In this document: positions 1-7,784 of the stretch, piece after piece
Layout of the letters: each line of letters opens with the position of its first letter
Numbering within the stretch: the stretch's first letter is position 1
Assembly (NCBI GenBank): GCA_964653855.1
Contig: CAZZFV010000033.1
Location: 1-24,224 of the forward strand
Length of the DNA stretch: 24,224 bases
Reading direction: 5' to 3'
Origin: RGIG3528 sp964653855
GTDB taxonomy: Bacteria > Bacillota > Clostridia > Lachnospirales > Lachnospiraceae
The notes under the pieces: model-generated
Seen by the model: the letters and a program-made list of their open reading frames with translations, nothing else
What the model was told of the DNA's origin: nothing
Database searches by the model: none
Position numbers and translations under genes: made by a program

Positions 1-285
1 GTTTGCGATTTCTGCTACTCCCGCCGTGCTCGAGCCCTTCATAAGCATTTTTACAAGGATTTTGATTGCCTCGATTACGGTGCCCACAGCCGGTCCCATC
101 ATAAACGTCCCGATTAAAACGGGAAGCTCGCTGAAATCAATCTTGTAAAACGACGGTAAAAAGGGAACGGGGAAATCAAAAAACATGAGAACCGCCGCTA
201 TTCCCGCAAGCATGGCCGCGGTCACAAGCATTTTGGTTTTTTGGCGGGTGTTTTTGTTGCCTGATTTTAAATTTGTTTTTTCCAT
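1..285 (-). CDS. ribU: Riboflavin ECF transporter S component RibU (partial, N-terminal 95 residues)
   Basis: This is the membrane S component that binds riboflavin and works with the shared EcfAA'T energizing module. Only the first 95 codons are in the window; the gene continues past the left edge. The N-terminus is polar and Lys-rich (about 1-18). A hydrophobic helix follows, then the RibU-typical stretch FPVPFLPSFYKIDFSELPVL (39-58), a GP-x-VG loop, and STAGVAEIAN at the edge. The start at 285 is preceded by AAAGGA eight bases upstream. The FMN riboswitch directly upstream independently supports riboflavin transport. The family call rests on remembered family sequence, not a search. Confidence is high despite truncation. 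Confidence 0.92.
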   Translation of the reverse strand, partial: MEKTNLKSGNKNTRQKTKMLVTAAMLAGIAAVLMFFDFPVPFLPSFYKIDFSELPVLIGTFMMGPAVGTVIEAIKILVKMLMKGSSTAGVAEIAN

Positions 286-344
286 AAAAAAAGTCCTTTC
301 CGACGAAGTGATTTGATTTTGATTCTTCGCGAATAGGTCTTTAA

Positions 345-458
345 AATAAATCTTCTCACATCCAGACTGTACTGTCGGTACCGGAATCACACCGGTTCGT
401 GCCTTAGGCTTGCGGACTTTACCGCCGGTAGGGAAATCGCATCCCTCCTCGAAGAATC
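345..458 (-). ncRNA. FMN riboswitch (RFN element) controlling ribU
   Basis: Read on the minus strand, the segment contains the conserved RFN blocks in order: TTTCCCTACCGGCGGTAAAG, an AGCC...GGCACGAA region, GGTGTGATTCCGGTACCGAC, then AGTCTGGATG and GAGAAGA closing P1. It sits between a strong promoter and the ribU start, as is typical. No GC hairpin with a U tract lies between the aptamer and the start codon, so control is more likely translational than by termination (inference). A perfect 9-base inverted repeat (321-329 with 450-458) lets a segment just downstream of the aptamer pair with the 5' strand of P1, a plausible alternative fold. Confidence 0.94.
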
Positions 459-479
459 GTTATTCCTTTGTCGAATGCG

Positions 480-508
480 ATATTACTACCAAGGATTCAA
501 CTTGTCAA
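480..508 (-). promoter_or_regulatory. Sigma-A-type promoter for the riboswitch-ribU transcript
   Basis: On the minus strand, -35 TTGACA (508-503) and -10 TAATAT (485-480) are separated by exactly 17 bases. The predicted start of transcription is near 473, just upstream of the riboswitch P1 strand. Confidence 0.8.
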
Positions 509-589
509 TATAAATCCGAAGTTTTCCGCGCATCCGCAAAACAGCACATAACTTTTATACTTTTTCACCGAAATTTTGCGGTCCGCCAA

Positions 590-635
590 AAAAAGCAAAA
601 AGAAAAGCGAGCAGGGAATAGGGGGTCCTGCTCGC
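590..635 (-). terminator. Rho-independent terminator downstream of the phosphodiesterase gene
   Basis: A 9-bp perfect stem GCGAGCAGG/CCTGCTCGC (635-627 with 615-607, read on the minus strand) is followed by TTTTCTTTTT. It lies about 140 bases past the stop of the 774-1502 gene and upstream of the ribU promoter, so it insulates the two units. The 638-773 stretch otherwise holds only a C9 tract and weak inverted repeats. Confidence 0.75.
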
Positions 636-685
636 CGAGGGGTAGTTAGTTTTAGGGGTTTCTAACTGTTAATAAATATACCACT

Positions 686-694
686 CCCCCCCCC
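686..694. repeat. C9 homopolymer tract
   Basis: Nine consecutive C residues lie in the intergenic stretch between the phosphodiesterase stop (774) and its terminator. The tract length could vary by slippage or be an assembly artefact. No coding or promoter role is visible here. Confidence 0.6.
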
Positions 695-773
695 GAAAGT
701 AAATGGGGAAATAGTCCCAATAAGTGCACTATTTAATGAACTTTTTATGAAATGTTTGTAAATGTGCTTACGG

Positions 774-1502
774 CTAATTTAAATACACTTCGGGTTCATT
801 TAAGAACACATCCGTAACACCAAGCTTTTCATACTTTGAAAAATCAAATTTTGTCCCTGTGGGCGCACTCGGATAGAGATGCCCGAGGAACCACGCGCGC
901 ACGGGCATTTGAGGGTATTTTGCGAGATCCGTGTCAATCGCATTTCCGTAAGGGTGAATTGCGTTTGATCCCACGCCCGCCATATGAATACGCATGCAAT
1001 CGGACGCACGCTCGGAAAGCATTCCGATATCCGCATCCGGAAGAAGTTTTCTGACAATGGGAAGCGAGAGCGCCGAAAACGACGACCATACAATCGAACT
1101 CTCAAGTCCTCTCTCCTTTATCATGTTTACCGTTTCTTCTTCTATTCCTATATAAGGATAAATGCTTGTTTTAAGCTCAATATTGAGCTTCATTCCCGCC
1201 TTTAAATTCGGTGTAATGAGGTCAAGCACTTCGTCAAGCGTCGGAATATGCTCGGGGGCGTTATCTCCGTACTTGATATTTAACTTTTTTAATTCGGCAA
1301 GCGTGTAATCCCGCACAAAGCCGTGTCCGTCCGTTGTGCGGTCCACCGTTTCGTCATGGATCACGACAATCCTGCCGTCGCTTGTATATTGAACGTCAAG
1401 CTCGATTCCTGCAAGACCTTTTATCTCACAGGCTTTTTTAAACGAAGTAAGCGTATTTTCGGGATAGCGGAGACTGCATCCCCTGTGTGCCCATATTTTC
1501 AT
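774..1502 (-). CDS. ugpQ: Glycerophosphodiester phosphodiesterase (UgpQ-like, cytoplasmic)
   Basis: This enzyme hydrolyses glycerophosphodiesters to sn-glycerol 3-phosphate and an alcohol. The 242-residue protein has no signal peptide, which fits the short cytoplasmic UgpQ-type GDPDs. Family motifs are visible: AHRG (His6, Arg7), PENT (14-17), IELDV with acidic Glu34 and Asp36 for metal binding, and VIHDE (His49, Asp50). The start at 1502 has GGAG seven bases upstream. It lies downstream of pgi on the same strand, separated by about 100 bases with a hairpin-like repeat, and may be a separate unit. A sugar ABC system with UgpB-like features lies nearby on the other strand, but a functional link is only a guess. 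Confidence 0.92.
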   Translation of the reverse strand: MKIWAHRGCSLRYPENTLTSFKKACEIKGLAGIELDVQYTSDGRIVVIHDETVDRTTDGHGFVRDYTLAELKKLNIKYGDNAPEHIPTLDEVLDLITPNLKAGMKLNIELKTSIYPYIGIEEETVNMIKERGLESSIVWSSFSALSLPIVRKLLPDADIGMLSERASDCMRIHMAGVGSNAIHPYGNAIDTDLAKYPQMPVRAWFLGHLYPSAPTGTKFDFSKYEKLGVTDVFLNEPEVYLN

Positions 1503-1533
1503 GGCATACTCCTTTTTATAATAATAATAATGA

Positions 1534-1595
1534 TGATGTTGAGGTCAAAATTTCTCTCGCAAATAACTTTGCATCGAAAGCAGAACCTTTTGACC
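1534..1595 (-). terminator. Long imperfect hairpin after pgi (weak terminator or dispersed repeat)
   Basis: Arms GGTCAAAA (1543-1550) and TTTTGACC (1588-1595) can pair, with a small GCAAA/TTTGC hairpin inside the loop. Downstream on the minus strand comes an AT-rich run of ATT and ATC triplets rather than a clean U tract. Sixteen bases (1534-1549) recur exactly, inverted, in the terminator at 13333-13348. The element begins ten bases past the pgi stop, so a terminator role for pgi is plausible. Confidence 0.45.
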
Positions 1596-1605
1596 CTTGT
1601 ATCAT

Positions 1606-3167
1606 TCAGATGTCAAGCATCTCACTGTAACATTTAAGCGCTCCGTCGGTTTCGTGCGCAAGAACCTTCTTTGCAAGCACTTTCCCAAGCTGAACGCCTT
1701 CCTGGTCGAAGCTGTTTACGTTCCACAAAAATCCCTGGAACATAACCTTGTTTTCGTAGTGCGCAAGAATTGCACCGAGAGTTTCGGGTGTGAGGCGCTC
1801 GCCGATAATTATCGATGACGGACGGTTGCCTTCAAAGTTCTTGTTTTTGTTGTCGTCTTCCTTACCGCACGCAAAAGCGACTATCTGTGCGGCAACGTTT
1901 GCGCAAAGCTTCTTTTGGCTTGTGCTGCCCGAAATCACAACGTCGTTTTCCGTCTGATTGTTCTTAAATGCGATAAATTGCATGGGGATAATGCTCTTTC
2001 CCTGGTGCAAAAGCTGATAAAACGAGTGCTGGCCGTTTGTGCCGGGCTCGCCGAAAATTACGGGGCCTGTCACATAATTTATGGGTTCGGCAAAACGGTT
2101 AACGCTCTTGCCGTTTGATTCCATGTCAAGCTGCTGAAGATGAGCGGGGAAACGTGAAAGTGCCTGTGAATAAGGAAGCACCGCGGTTGAACCGTATCCA
2201 AGCACATTTCTTTCATACACACCGATCAATGCGTCGAGGAGAGCCGGATTCTTTTTTATATCCGTATTCTTTGAAAGCTCGTCTTCCGCATGAGCGCCGT
2301 TTAAGAATCTTGCAAACACATCTCCGCCGAACGCAAGCGAAAGCACAGCACCGCCCACGGACGAAGTTGACGAATAACGTCCTCCGATATAGTCGTCCAT
2401 ATAAAATGCGTCAAGATAATCCTTGCTCTTTGCGAGAGGCGAAGTTTCGCTCGTAACCGCGATCATGTGACGTGCGGGGTCGAGCGCTCTTGCCTTTAAC
2501 GCATCCTTAACAAATGCCTCGTTTGTGAGAGTTTCGAGCGTTGTGCCCGACTTTGAAACAAGGATAAAAATCGTCTTTGAAACGTCTATTCCGTTTAAAA
2601 CAGCCGTAGCGTCGTCGGGATCGACGTTTGATATAAATCTTGCTTCCATCTTGAAGCAATTGTTTTTCTTTGCCCAGTTTTCAAGAGCGAGGTACATTGC
2701 TCTGGGGCCAAGATCGCTTCCGCCGATGCCTATCTGGCAAACGGTCGTAAACTTTTCGTTTTTCTCGTTTACGATCTTACCGTTATGCACCTTGTCGGCA
2801 AAGTCTGCGATTCTCTTTTGCTCTGCAACATAAAACCCTCTCTTGTTTACGTTGTCCGCAATAACGTCCGCCCCAAGCTGTCCTCGTGTAAGGTGGTGCA
2901 GCACCATTCTTTTTTCGCCCGTATTTATTACGGCGCCGTTATAAAGTTCTNNNNNNNNNNTGCCATCTCCGCAAGAATATCGAGAATTTCGTCCGAAACC
3001 TGCTTTGCCGCGTAATTGTACACAAGTCCGTTCGACATGGGAACAAAATACTCTTTAACGCGTGTTTCGCCGTTTTTTCCGCTCATTGCGATTCTTAAAT
3101 CAACCTTTTTTGCGCTTTCGAGCTTCTTTAAACTCTTAAGTTCATCAAAATTTTTCCAATCTGCCAT
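1606..3167 (-). CDS. pgi: Glucose-6-phosphate isomerase, interrupted by an assembly gap
   Basis: It interconverts glucose 6-phosphate and fructose 6-phosphate in the cytoplasm. The N-terminal part begins MADWKNFDELK at 3167, with AAAGGA about nine bases upstream. The C-terminal part carries PGI signatures: INTGEKRMVLHHLTRGQLG, IGIGGSDLGPRAMY, SKSGTTLET, GGRYSSTSSVGG, and FGEPGTNGQHSFYQLLHQG. Ten N bases at 2951-2960 separate the two parts, and the reading frame shifts across them. N10 is therefore a placeholder of the wrong length, not evidence of a frameshift. By comparison with remembered family sequences, roughly ten residues may be missing. The visible total is about 520 residues, normal for Firmicute PGI. 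The gene is probably intact and has its own promoter. Confidence 0.96.
2951..2960. other. Assembly gap (10 N) inside pgi
   Basis: Ten unresolved bases fall between the codons for ILAEMA and ELYNGAV of PGI. The flanking frames differ by a length not divisible by three, so the true gap length is not ten. Confidence 0.98.
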
Positions 3168-3253
3168 ACATAATCCTTTCTTATTATATGAATGCAATCG
3201 TCCCGCATTCACCTGTGCCTTAAAGCAAACACATTAACCTTTTTTACGCCGCA

Positions 3254-3282
3254 AGTATACGACTAAATTTTAAAAAAGTAAA
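3254..3282 (-). promoter_or_regulatory. Promoter for pgi
   Basis: On the minus strand, -35 TTTACT (3282-3277) and -10 TATACT (3259-3254) are 17 bases apart. They give a start near 3247 and a leader of about 80 bases before the pgi ATG. The -35 box overlaps the palindrome at 3280-3293. Confidence 0.55.
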
Positions 3283-3293
3283 GCACGTGCTTT
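3280..3293. promoter_or_regulatory. Perfect 14-bp palindrome in the pgi/ABC divergent region (candidate operator)
   Basis: AAAGCACGTGCTTT is a perfect palindrome with a central CG, as in many LacI-family operators. It overlaps the pgi -35 box and lies about 25 bases upstream of the candidate -10 of the sugar transporter genes. No regulator is encoded in the window, so the cognate factor is unknown. Confidence 0.4.
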
Positions 3294-3316
3294 TTATGGA
3301 ATTTTTTGTGTATTTA

Positions 3317-3325
3317 TGGTATCAT
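3317..3325 (+). promoter_or_regulatory. Candidate extended -10 promoter for the sugar ABC genes
   Basis: TGG followed directly by TATCAT fits the extended -10 form TGnTATnnT. The -35 at 17 bases spacing (TGGAAT) is poor. Transcription would begin near 3332, leaving a leader of about 97 bases before the start at 3429, in which no known riboswitch is recognised. Confidence 0.4.
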
Positions 3326-3428
3326 GCAAGGTGCATGCGCGGTGTCTGATGTCCCCGGCTACAGATACTTATAAAACTTGAAATGTTTTCCGCCGCAAAT
3401 CAAAAATTCTCACCGTAAAGGCGCATAT

Positions 3429-4319
3429 ATGGAATCAAACAACAAAAAAGCATGGCTCTATCTTTTGCCCGCCATATTGTTTCTCGGTGTATTCATGGTC
3501 TATCCTCTTGTCGACGTTTTTGTTTACTCGTTTGAGGAAGGCTTTAATTTTGCGTCCCAAAGCTATTTCGGAACGGGAATTTACAACTATTCCTATGTCC
3601 TTCGCGATCCTTATTTCATAAAAGCATTAAAAAACACTCTTTTGCTTGTCGTGATTACGGTTCCCGTATCGACGGGACTTGCGCTCCTTATTTCACTTGG
3701 GCTTTCCGAAATAAAAGCGCTTCGCAATCTTTTTCAAACAATCTATTTTCTGCCTTACGTCACAAACACGGTCGCAATCGGCCTTGTATTCATGATACTT
3801 TTTAAGAAAACTGCCTATTCGGACGGACTCGTAAACATGATAATCGCGCTTTTCGGCGGAAACTCAATCGACTTTATCGACGGACCTTATGCCGCAAAGA
3901 TGTTTGTAATGTGTTTTTACACAATATGGGCGGTGCTGCCGTTTAAGATCTTAATTCTCACCGCCGCGCTCGCATCCGTAAACGACGCCTACATTAAGGC
4001 CGCAAAGATAGACGGAACATCGCCCGCACGCATATTTTTTAAGATTACCCTGCCGCTCATAAGTCCCACCGTTTTCTACCTTATAATAACGGGATTTATA
4101 GGCGCATTCAAAGCCTACAGTGACGAAGTGGCAATTTTCGGAACCGACCTTAATTCCGCCGGCATGAACACGATCGTCGGCTATGTTTACGACATGCTCT
4201 ACGGCACGGGCGGCGGATATCCGTCATTTGCGTCCGCAGCCGCAATAATACTCTTTGTGATCATACTCACGGTGACATGCATCAACTTACTTGTAAGCAA
4301 GAAGCATGTGCACTATTAA
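3429..4319 (+). CDS. CUT1 carbohydrate ABC transporter permease (MalF/UgpA type)
   Basis: This is one of two integral membrane subunits of a sugar importer. It is 296 residues long with a short basic N-terminus (ESNNKKAW) and about six hydrophobic segments. The EAA loop near residues 184-213 (AYIKAAKIDGTSPARIFFKI) couples to the ATPase. An upstream in-frame ATG exists at 3378, but the ATG at 3429 is preferred: AAAGG precedes it and the earlier codons give a non-typical extension. The next permease follows 69 bases later and the binding protein after that. No ATPase is encoded in the cluster, so a shared MsmK-like ATPase elsewhere is likely, as in many Firmicutes. The substrate cannot be told from sequence; the neighbouring GH31 suggests alpha-glucosides or related glycosides. 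Confidence 0.92.
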   Translation: MESNNKKAWLYLLPAILFLGVFMVYPLVDVFVYSFEEGFNFASQSYFGTGIYNYSYVLRDPYFIKALKNTLLLVVITVPVSTGLALLISLGLSEIKALRNLFQTIYFLPYVTNTVAIGLVFMILFKKTAYSDGLVNMIIALFGGNSIDFIDGPYAAKMFVMCFYTIWAVLPFKILILTAALASVNDAYIKAAKIDGTSPARIFFKITLPLISPTVFYLIITGFIGAFKAYSDEVAIFGTDLNSAGMNTIVGYVYDMLYGTGGGYPSFASAAAIILFVIILTVTCINLLVSKKHVHY

Positions 4320-4388
4320 TGCAAACACACATCATTAAATAAAGAATTACCGCATACTTAAAACTGCTTTTGTAAAAAGGACTTATAA

Positions 4389-5264
4389 ATGAAACACGAC
4401 TCCTCATACCGAAGTGCCATAACACGCCGCTCGATACACAACATAATAAAAAAGGCATTTATATATCTGTGTCTCACCTTGTGGGGAATAATAGTCATTT
4501 TTCCTTTTTACTGGATGATACTCACTTCCCTAAAGAGTTACTCTGCCTACAATGCGGAATACACACCCAAATTTTTCACGACTTCTCCCACGCTTTCAAA
4601 CTATGTGACGGCGTTTACGGAAGTGAATCTTGGGAAATACATGTTGAACACGCTCATTTTCACGATTGTGACGACTTGTCTCATGCTCGTGGTAGTGGTG
4701 CTTGCCGCATTTGCGTTTGCTCGCCTCGAATTTAAGGGCAAAAACTTGTGTTTTACCATTATCCTTGCTCTCATGATGATTCCGAACGAGCTTGTAATCA
4801 TCACAAACTTTGTCACGATAACGAATTTAAATATGCGAAACACCTTTGCGGGGCTCATTCTCCCGTCAGTCACATCGGTATTTTATATCTATCTTTTAAA
4901 GGAAAATTTTGCACAAATCCCGAACGAGCTTTATCTTGCGGCAAAGGTGGACGGAACGTCCGATTTCAGATACCTGATGCGTGTCATGGTTCCGATTTCG
5001 CGCCCGACAATCATAACGATAACGATTCTTAAGGTAATCGAGTGCTGGAATTCTTACGTTTGGCCGCGTCTTATCACGAACGACGAAAATTATTACCTTG
5101 TGTCAAACGGAATCCAGACAATACGCGAAAGCGGCTTCGGACGCGAAAACATTCCCGCAATGATGGCGGGCGTTACGGCGATTTCGTTCCCCCTAATCGT
5201 GATTTTCTTAATCTTCCGCAAAAAAATAATGGCGGGTGTCGCACGCGGAGGTACAAAAGGATGA
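4389..5264 (+). CDS. CUT1 carbohydrate ABC transporter permease (MalG/UgpE type)
   Basis: The second permease subunit is 291 residues long. A basic cytoplasmic N-terminus precedes about six membrane segments. The EAA loop is at about 177-206 (NELYLAAKVDGTSDFRYLMR). The C-terminal FRKKIMAGVARGGTKG is typical of MalG-like permeases. AAAAAGGAC lies upstream of the ATG with good spacing. The stop overlaps the start of the binding-protein gene by four bases (ATGA at 5261-5264), indicating translational coupling. With the 3429-4319 permease it should form the heterodimeric channel. Confidence 0.93.
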   Translation: MKHDSSYRSAITRRSIHNIIKKAFIYLCLTLWGIIVIFPFYWMILTSLKSYSAYNAEYTPKFFTTSPTLSNYVTAFTEVNLGKYMLNTLIFTIVTTCLMLVVVVLAAFAFARLEFKGKNLCFTIILALMMIPNELVIITNFVTITNLNMRNTFAGLILPSVTSVFYIYLLKENFAQIPNELYLAAKVDGTSDFRYLMRVMVPISRPTIITITILKVIECWNSYVWPRLITNDENYYLVSNGIQTIRESGFGRENIPAMMAGVTAISFPLIVIFLIFRKKIMAGVARGGTKG

Positions 5265-6856
5265 AAAAAAGATTCTTGAGCCTCGTCTTGTTGCTTTGCG
5301 TATGTATGACTTTCACCGCCTGCCACGGCACAAAAAAACATATTACGAACGAAGTGCCGACAACCTTTGACGAGTCAAAAACATACGAAATATCTTTTTG
5401 GGCAAAAAACGACACAAACAAAAACCAGGTTGCGATTTACAATAAGGCCGTAGCGGATTTTGAAGCGCTTTACCCGAATATAAAGGTAAACATCCGCTTT
5501 TATACGGATTACACAGCACTTTACAACGACGTAATCACAAATATTTCGACGGGCACAACGCCGAACGTATGCATCACCTACCCTGACCATATCGCAACAT
5601 ATATGACCGGCGAAAACACGGTTGTGACGCTTGACGAATTGTTTACGAATCCGGAATACGGTTTCGGCGGGAGCTCACTTAAATTTGAGACGCCGGCACT
5701 TAACGAAATCGTGCCTAAATTCCTAAACGAATGCAAAATCGGTGAACACTGCTATGCCGTTCCTTTTATGCGCTCGACGGAAGCATGCTATGTCAACAAA
5801 ACTTATGTTGAGGCTCTCGGATACACACTTCCCGAAACGCTTACATGGGATTTTGTGTGGGAAGTGTCGGAGGCGGCTCTTAAGAAAAATGCCGACGGAA
5901 CCTATGCCGTAAACGGTCAAAATGTACTTATTCCGTTTATTTACAAGTCGACCGACAACATGATGATTACGGAGCTCAAACAAAAAAATGCCGGCTATTC
6001 CGACGAAAACGGAAATATACTTATTTTTAACGACACAACGCGTGCGCTCCTCTCAGAAATCGCGATTCATGCGGAATCGAAGGCATTTTCCACGTTTAAA
6101 ATTTCAAGCTATCCCGCAAACTTTTTGAACGCGGGACAATGCATATTCGCAATCGACTCGACCGCCGGCGCAACATGGATGGGAAGCGACGCTCCGTTAC
6201 TTGATATAAGTGAAGACTCACTTGTCGAATTTGAAACGGCGGTAATGACGGTTCCCCAGTTTGACCCGGAAAATCCTCAAATGATTTCACAAGGTCCGAG
6301 CATATGCATATTTAATAAGGAAGACCAAGGGCAAGTCATGGCATCGTGGATTTTTACGATGTTTCTTTTGAGCAATGATGTACAAATCGCTTATTCGGAA
6401 ACGGAAGGGTATGTGCCTGTCACGCTCACCGCACAAAATTCCGAAGAATACCTTGATTACTTATCACGTGCGGGTGAAGACAACGAAACTCACTACAAGG
6501 TAAAAATCGAGGCAAGCCGCCTTTTACTCGAAAATACGGACAACACATTCGTAACTCCCGTGTTTTCGGGATCGGCATCTTTACGTGAAGCCGCCGGCGC
6601 ACTCATCGAAAACACCGTAAAAAGCGTACGCAGGAAAACCGAATTCAACGATGCATTCGTAAAAAATCTTTATAAGGAAGTAAAAGCGCAATACCGCCTT
6701 GACGAAGCACTTGCGGTAAGCACGGAAAGCAAAACCGAACTCGGTGAAATGCCTATGTTTTCAAAAATACTTCTTATCGTGCTTGCCGTGATATGGGTAG
6801 GAATAATTACGATATACGTTATAAGAAAAAAAGCCGCTTCCGATAAGACACATTAA
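5261..6856 (+). CDS. Sugar ABC solute-binding lipoprotein with C-terminal membrane anchor
   Basis: This is the extracellular substrate-binding subunit of the CUT1 importer, family 1 / UgpB-like. It is 531 residues from the ATG at 5261, which overlaps the previous stop and is preceded by AAAAGG. The signal peptide ends in lipobox FTAC, with Cys21 as the lipid-modified residue. The body has typical features: YEISFWAK, GTTPNVCITYP, AVPFMRSTEACYVNKTYVEALG, and SQGPSICIF. It is roughly 100 residues longer than MalE or UgpB. After a variable stretch, the C-terminus has a clear hydrophobic helix (about 503-524) followed by RKKAASDKTH, a positive-inside stop-transfer. The protein would thus be anchored at both ends, which is unusual for this family. 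Being last in the three-gene unit is also less common than being first. The substrate is unknown. Confidence 0.9.
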   Translation: MKKRFLSLVLLLCVCMTFTACHGTKKHITNEVPTTFDESKTYEISFWAKNDTNKNQVAIYNKAVADFEALYPNIKVNIRFYTDYTALYNDVITNISTGTTPNVCITYPDHIATYMTGENTVVTLDELFTNPEYGFGGSSLKFETPALNEIVPKFLNECKIGEHCYAVPFMRSTEACYVNKTYVEALGYTLPETLTWDFVWEVSEAALKKNADGTYAVNGQNVLIPFIYKSTDNMMITELKQKNAGYSDENGNILIFNDTTRALLSEIAIHAESKAFSTFKISSYPANFLNAGQCIFAIDSTAGATWMGSDAPLLDISEDSLVEFETAVMTVPQFDPENPQMISQGPSICIFNKEDQGQVMASWIFTMFLLSNDVQIAYSETEGYVPVTLTAQNSEEYLDYLSRAGEDNETHYKVKIEASRLLLENTDNTFVTPVFSGSASLREAAGALIENTVKSVRRKTEFNDAFVKNLYKEVKAQYRLDEALAVSTESKTELGEMPMFSKILLIVLAVIWVGIITIYVIRKKAASDKTH

Positions 6857-6898
6857 AAGAATTAAAGAATAAAAGGAAAAGAACAAATAAAAGCGGGG

Positions 6899-6927
6899 TT
6901 TACTTTGCGCTATCGGCAGAGTATAAT
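6899..6927 (+). promoter_or_regulatory. Promoter for the OB-fold lipoprotein gene
   Basis: -35 TTTACT (6899-6904) and a perfect -10 TATAAT (6922-6927) are 17 bases apart. Transcription would begin near 6934, about 64 bases before the ATG at 6998. This separates the lipoprotein gene from the ABC unit, although read-through is possible because no terminator precedes it. Confidence 0.7.
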
Positions 6928-6997
6928 AGCATTGCTTACAAAAATGCCGATTGTTTTGTTATGACGACTTACGGCACAAATTAAAAAGGAGAAAGAC

Positions 6998-7702
6998 ATG
7001 AAGAAAATTATTTCTGTGATACTTGCCGCAGCACTTGTATGTGCACTCGCAGCATGCGGCGGTACAAAGTCCGACGCAATGAGCTATTCGGATTTTAAGG
7101 CAGCCGAGGTTGATTCCGCCGTCACAATCGAGACCTACTTCCAGGCCGCTCAGTCCTGGTGGGAGAACGAAGGCGTGGGCGTTGCTTCGATTTACGCCGA
7201 GGACAAGGACGGCGCATACTTCCTTTACAATTGCAAATGCGACAAGGACTTGTACGACAAGCTCACAGCCGGCACAAAGATCCGTGTAACGGGCTACAAG
7301 AGTGAATGGGCAGGCGAAGTTGAGATTACCGACGGAACGCTTGAAATCGTTGACACGAAGGACACATACGTTGCATCCGCAACTGATGTTACGTCACTTC
7401 TCGCAAAAGACAACCTTTCCGATTACATGAACAAGTATGTTGCAATAAAGGGCGCAACCGTTGCAAAAGAAGCTCTCTACAAATGGGACGGCTCGGGTTC
7501 ACAGGGTGACGACCTTTACTTTGACGTTACGGTAGACGGAAACACATACACATTCACCGTTGAGTCTTACCTTTGCGGTAAGGACACCGAAGTTTATAAG
7601 ACCGTTGAAGGCTTGAAGGCGGGAGACACAATCGACCTCACGGGATTCTTATATTGGTATAACGGTGCTCAGCCGCATGTAACAAGCGTTACCGTAAAAT
7701 AA
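6998..7702 (+). CDS. Small lipoprotein with two OB-fold-like halves
   Basis: A 234-residue predicted lipoprotein of unknown function. The signal peptide ends with LAAC (Cys20) followed by GGTKSDA. The rest appears to be two related halves of about 90 residues. Each has a pattern resembling extracellular OB-fold proteins: a VTIETYF or YVAIKG entry strand, a central strand pair (GAYFLYNC; DDLYFDVTV), and a K-AGT-I-VTGY or K-AGDTIDLTGFLYW strand near the end. The start has AAAAAGGAG upstream. The gene has its own promoter and a strong terminator, so it behaves as an independent transcript. The OB-fold assignment is by eye and moderate in confidence. Neither ligand nor partner can be inferred; position next to a sugar importer may be incidental. 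Confidence 0.8.
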   Translation: MKKIISVILAAALVCALAACGGTKSDAMSYSDFKAAEVDSAVTIETYFQAAQSWWENEGVGVASIYAEDKDGAYFLYNCKCDKDLYDKLTAGTKIRVTGYKSEWAGEVEITDGTLEIVDTKDTYVASATDVTSLLAKDNLSDYMNKYVAIKGATVAKEALYKWDGSGSQGDDLYFDVTVDGNTYTFTVESYLCGKDTEVYKTVEGLKAGDTIDLTGFLYWYNGAQPHVTSVTVK

Positions 7703-7726
7703 ATATTTAATATCCCATACTCAAGA

Positions 7727-7755
7727 AACCCGGAGTGAAAACACTCCGGGTTTTG
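7727..7755 (+). terminator. Strong intrinsic terminator
   Basis: An 11-bp perfect stem AACCCGGAGTG/CACTCCGGGTT with an AAAA loop (7738-7741) runs into TTTTG. It closes the lipoprotein transcript 25 bases past the stop codon. Confidence 0.92.
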
Positions 7756-7784
7756 TATACAATTTTTACCAAAAGGACATCACA

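Noticed and set aside
709..734. Inverted repeat AAATAGT/ACTATTT after the phosphodiesterase gene
   Set aside because: AT-rich short stem with a 12-base loop and no U tract; the GC-rich hairpin at 607-635 is the better terminator.
2907..3167. Frameshifted pgi pseudogene or two separate genes
   Set aside because: The break coincides exactly with ten N bases; both sides carry intact, adjacent PGI segments, so it is an assembly gap.
774..6856. A ugp (glycerol-3-phosphate) locus formed by the GDPD and the ABC importer
   Set aside because: GDPD is on the opposite strand with pgi between, and the importer is closer to a GH31 and a sugar symporter; the link is not supported.
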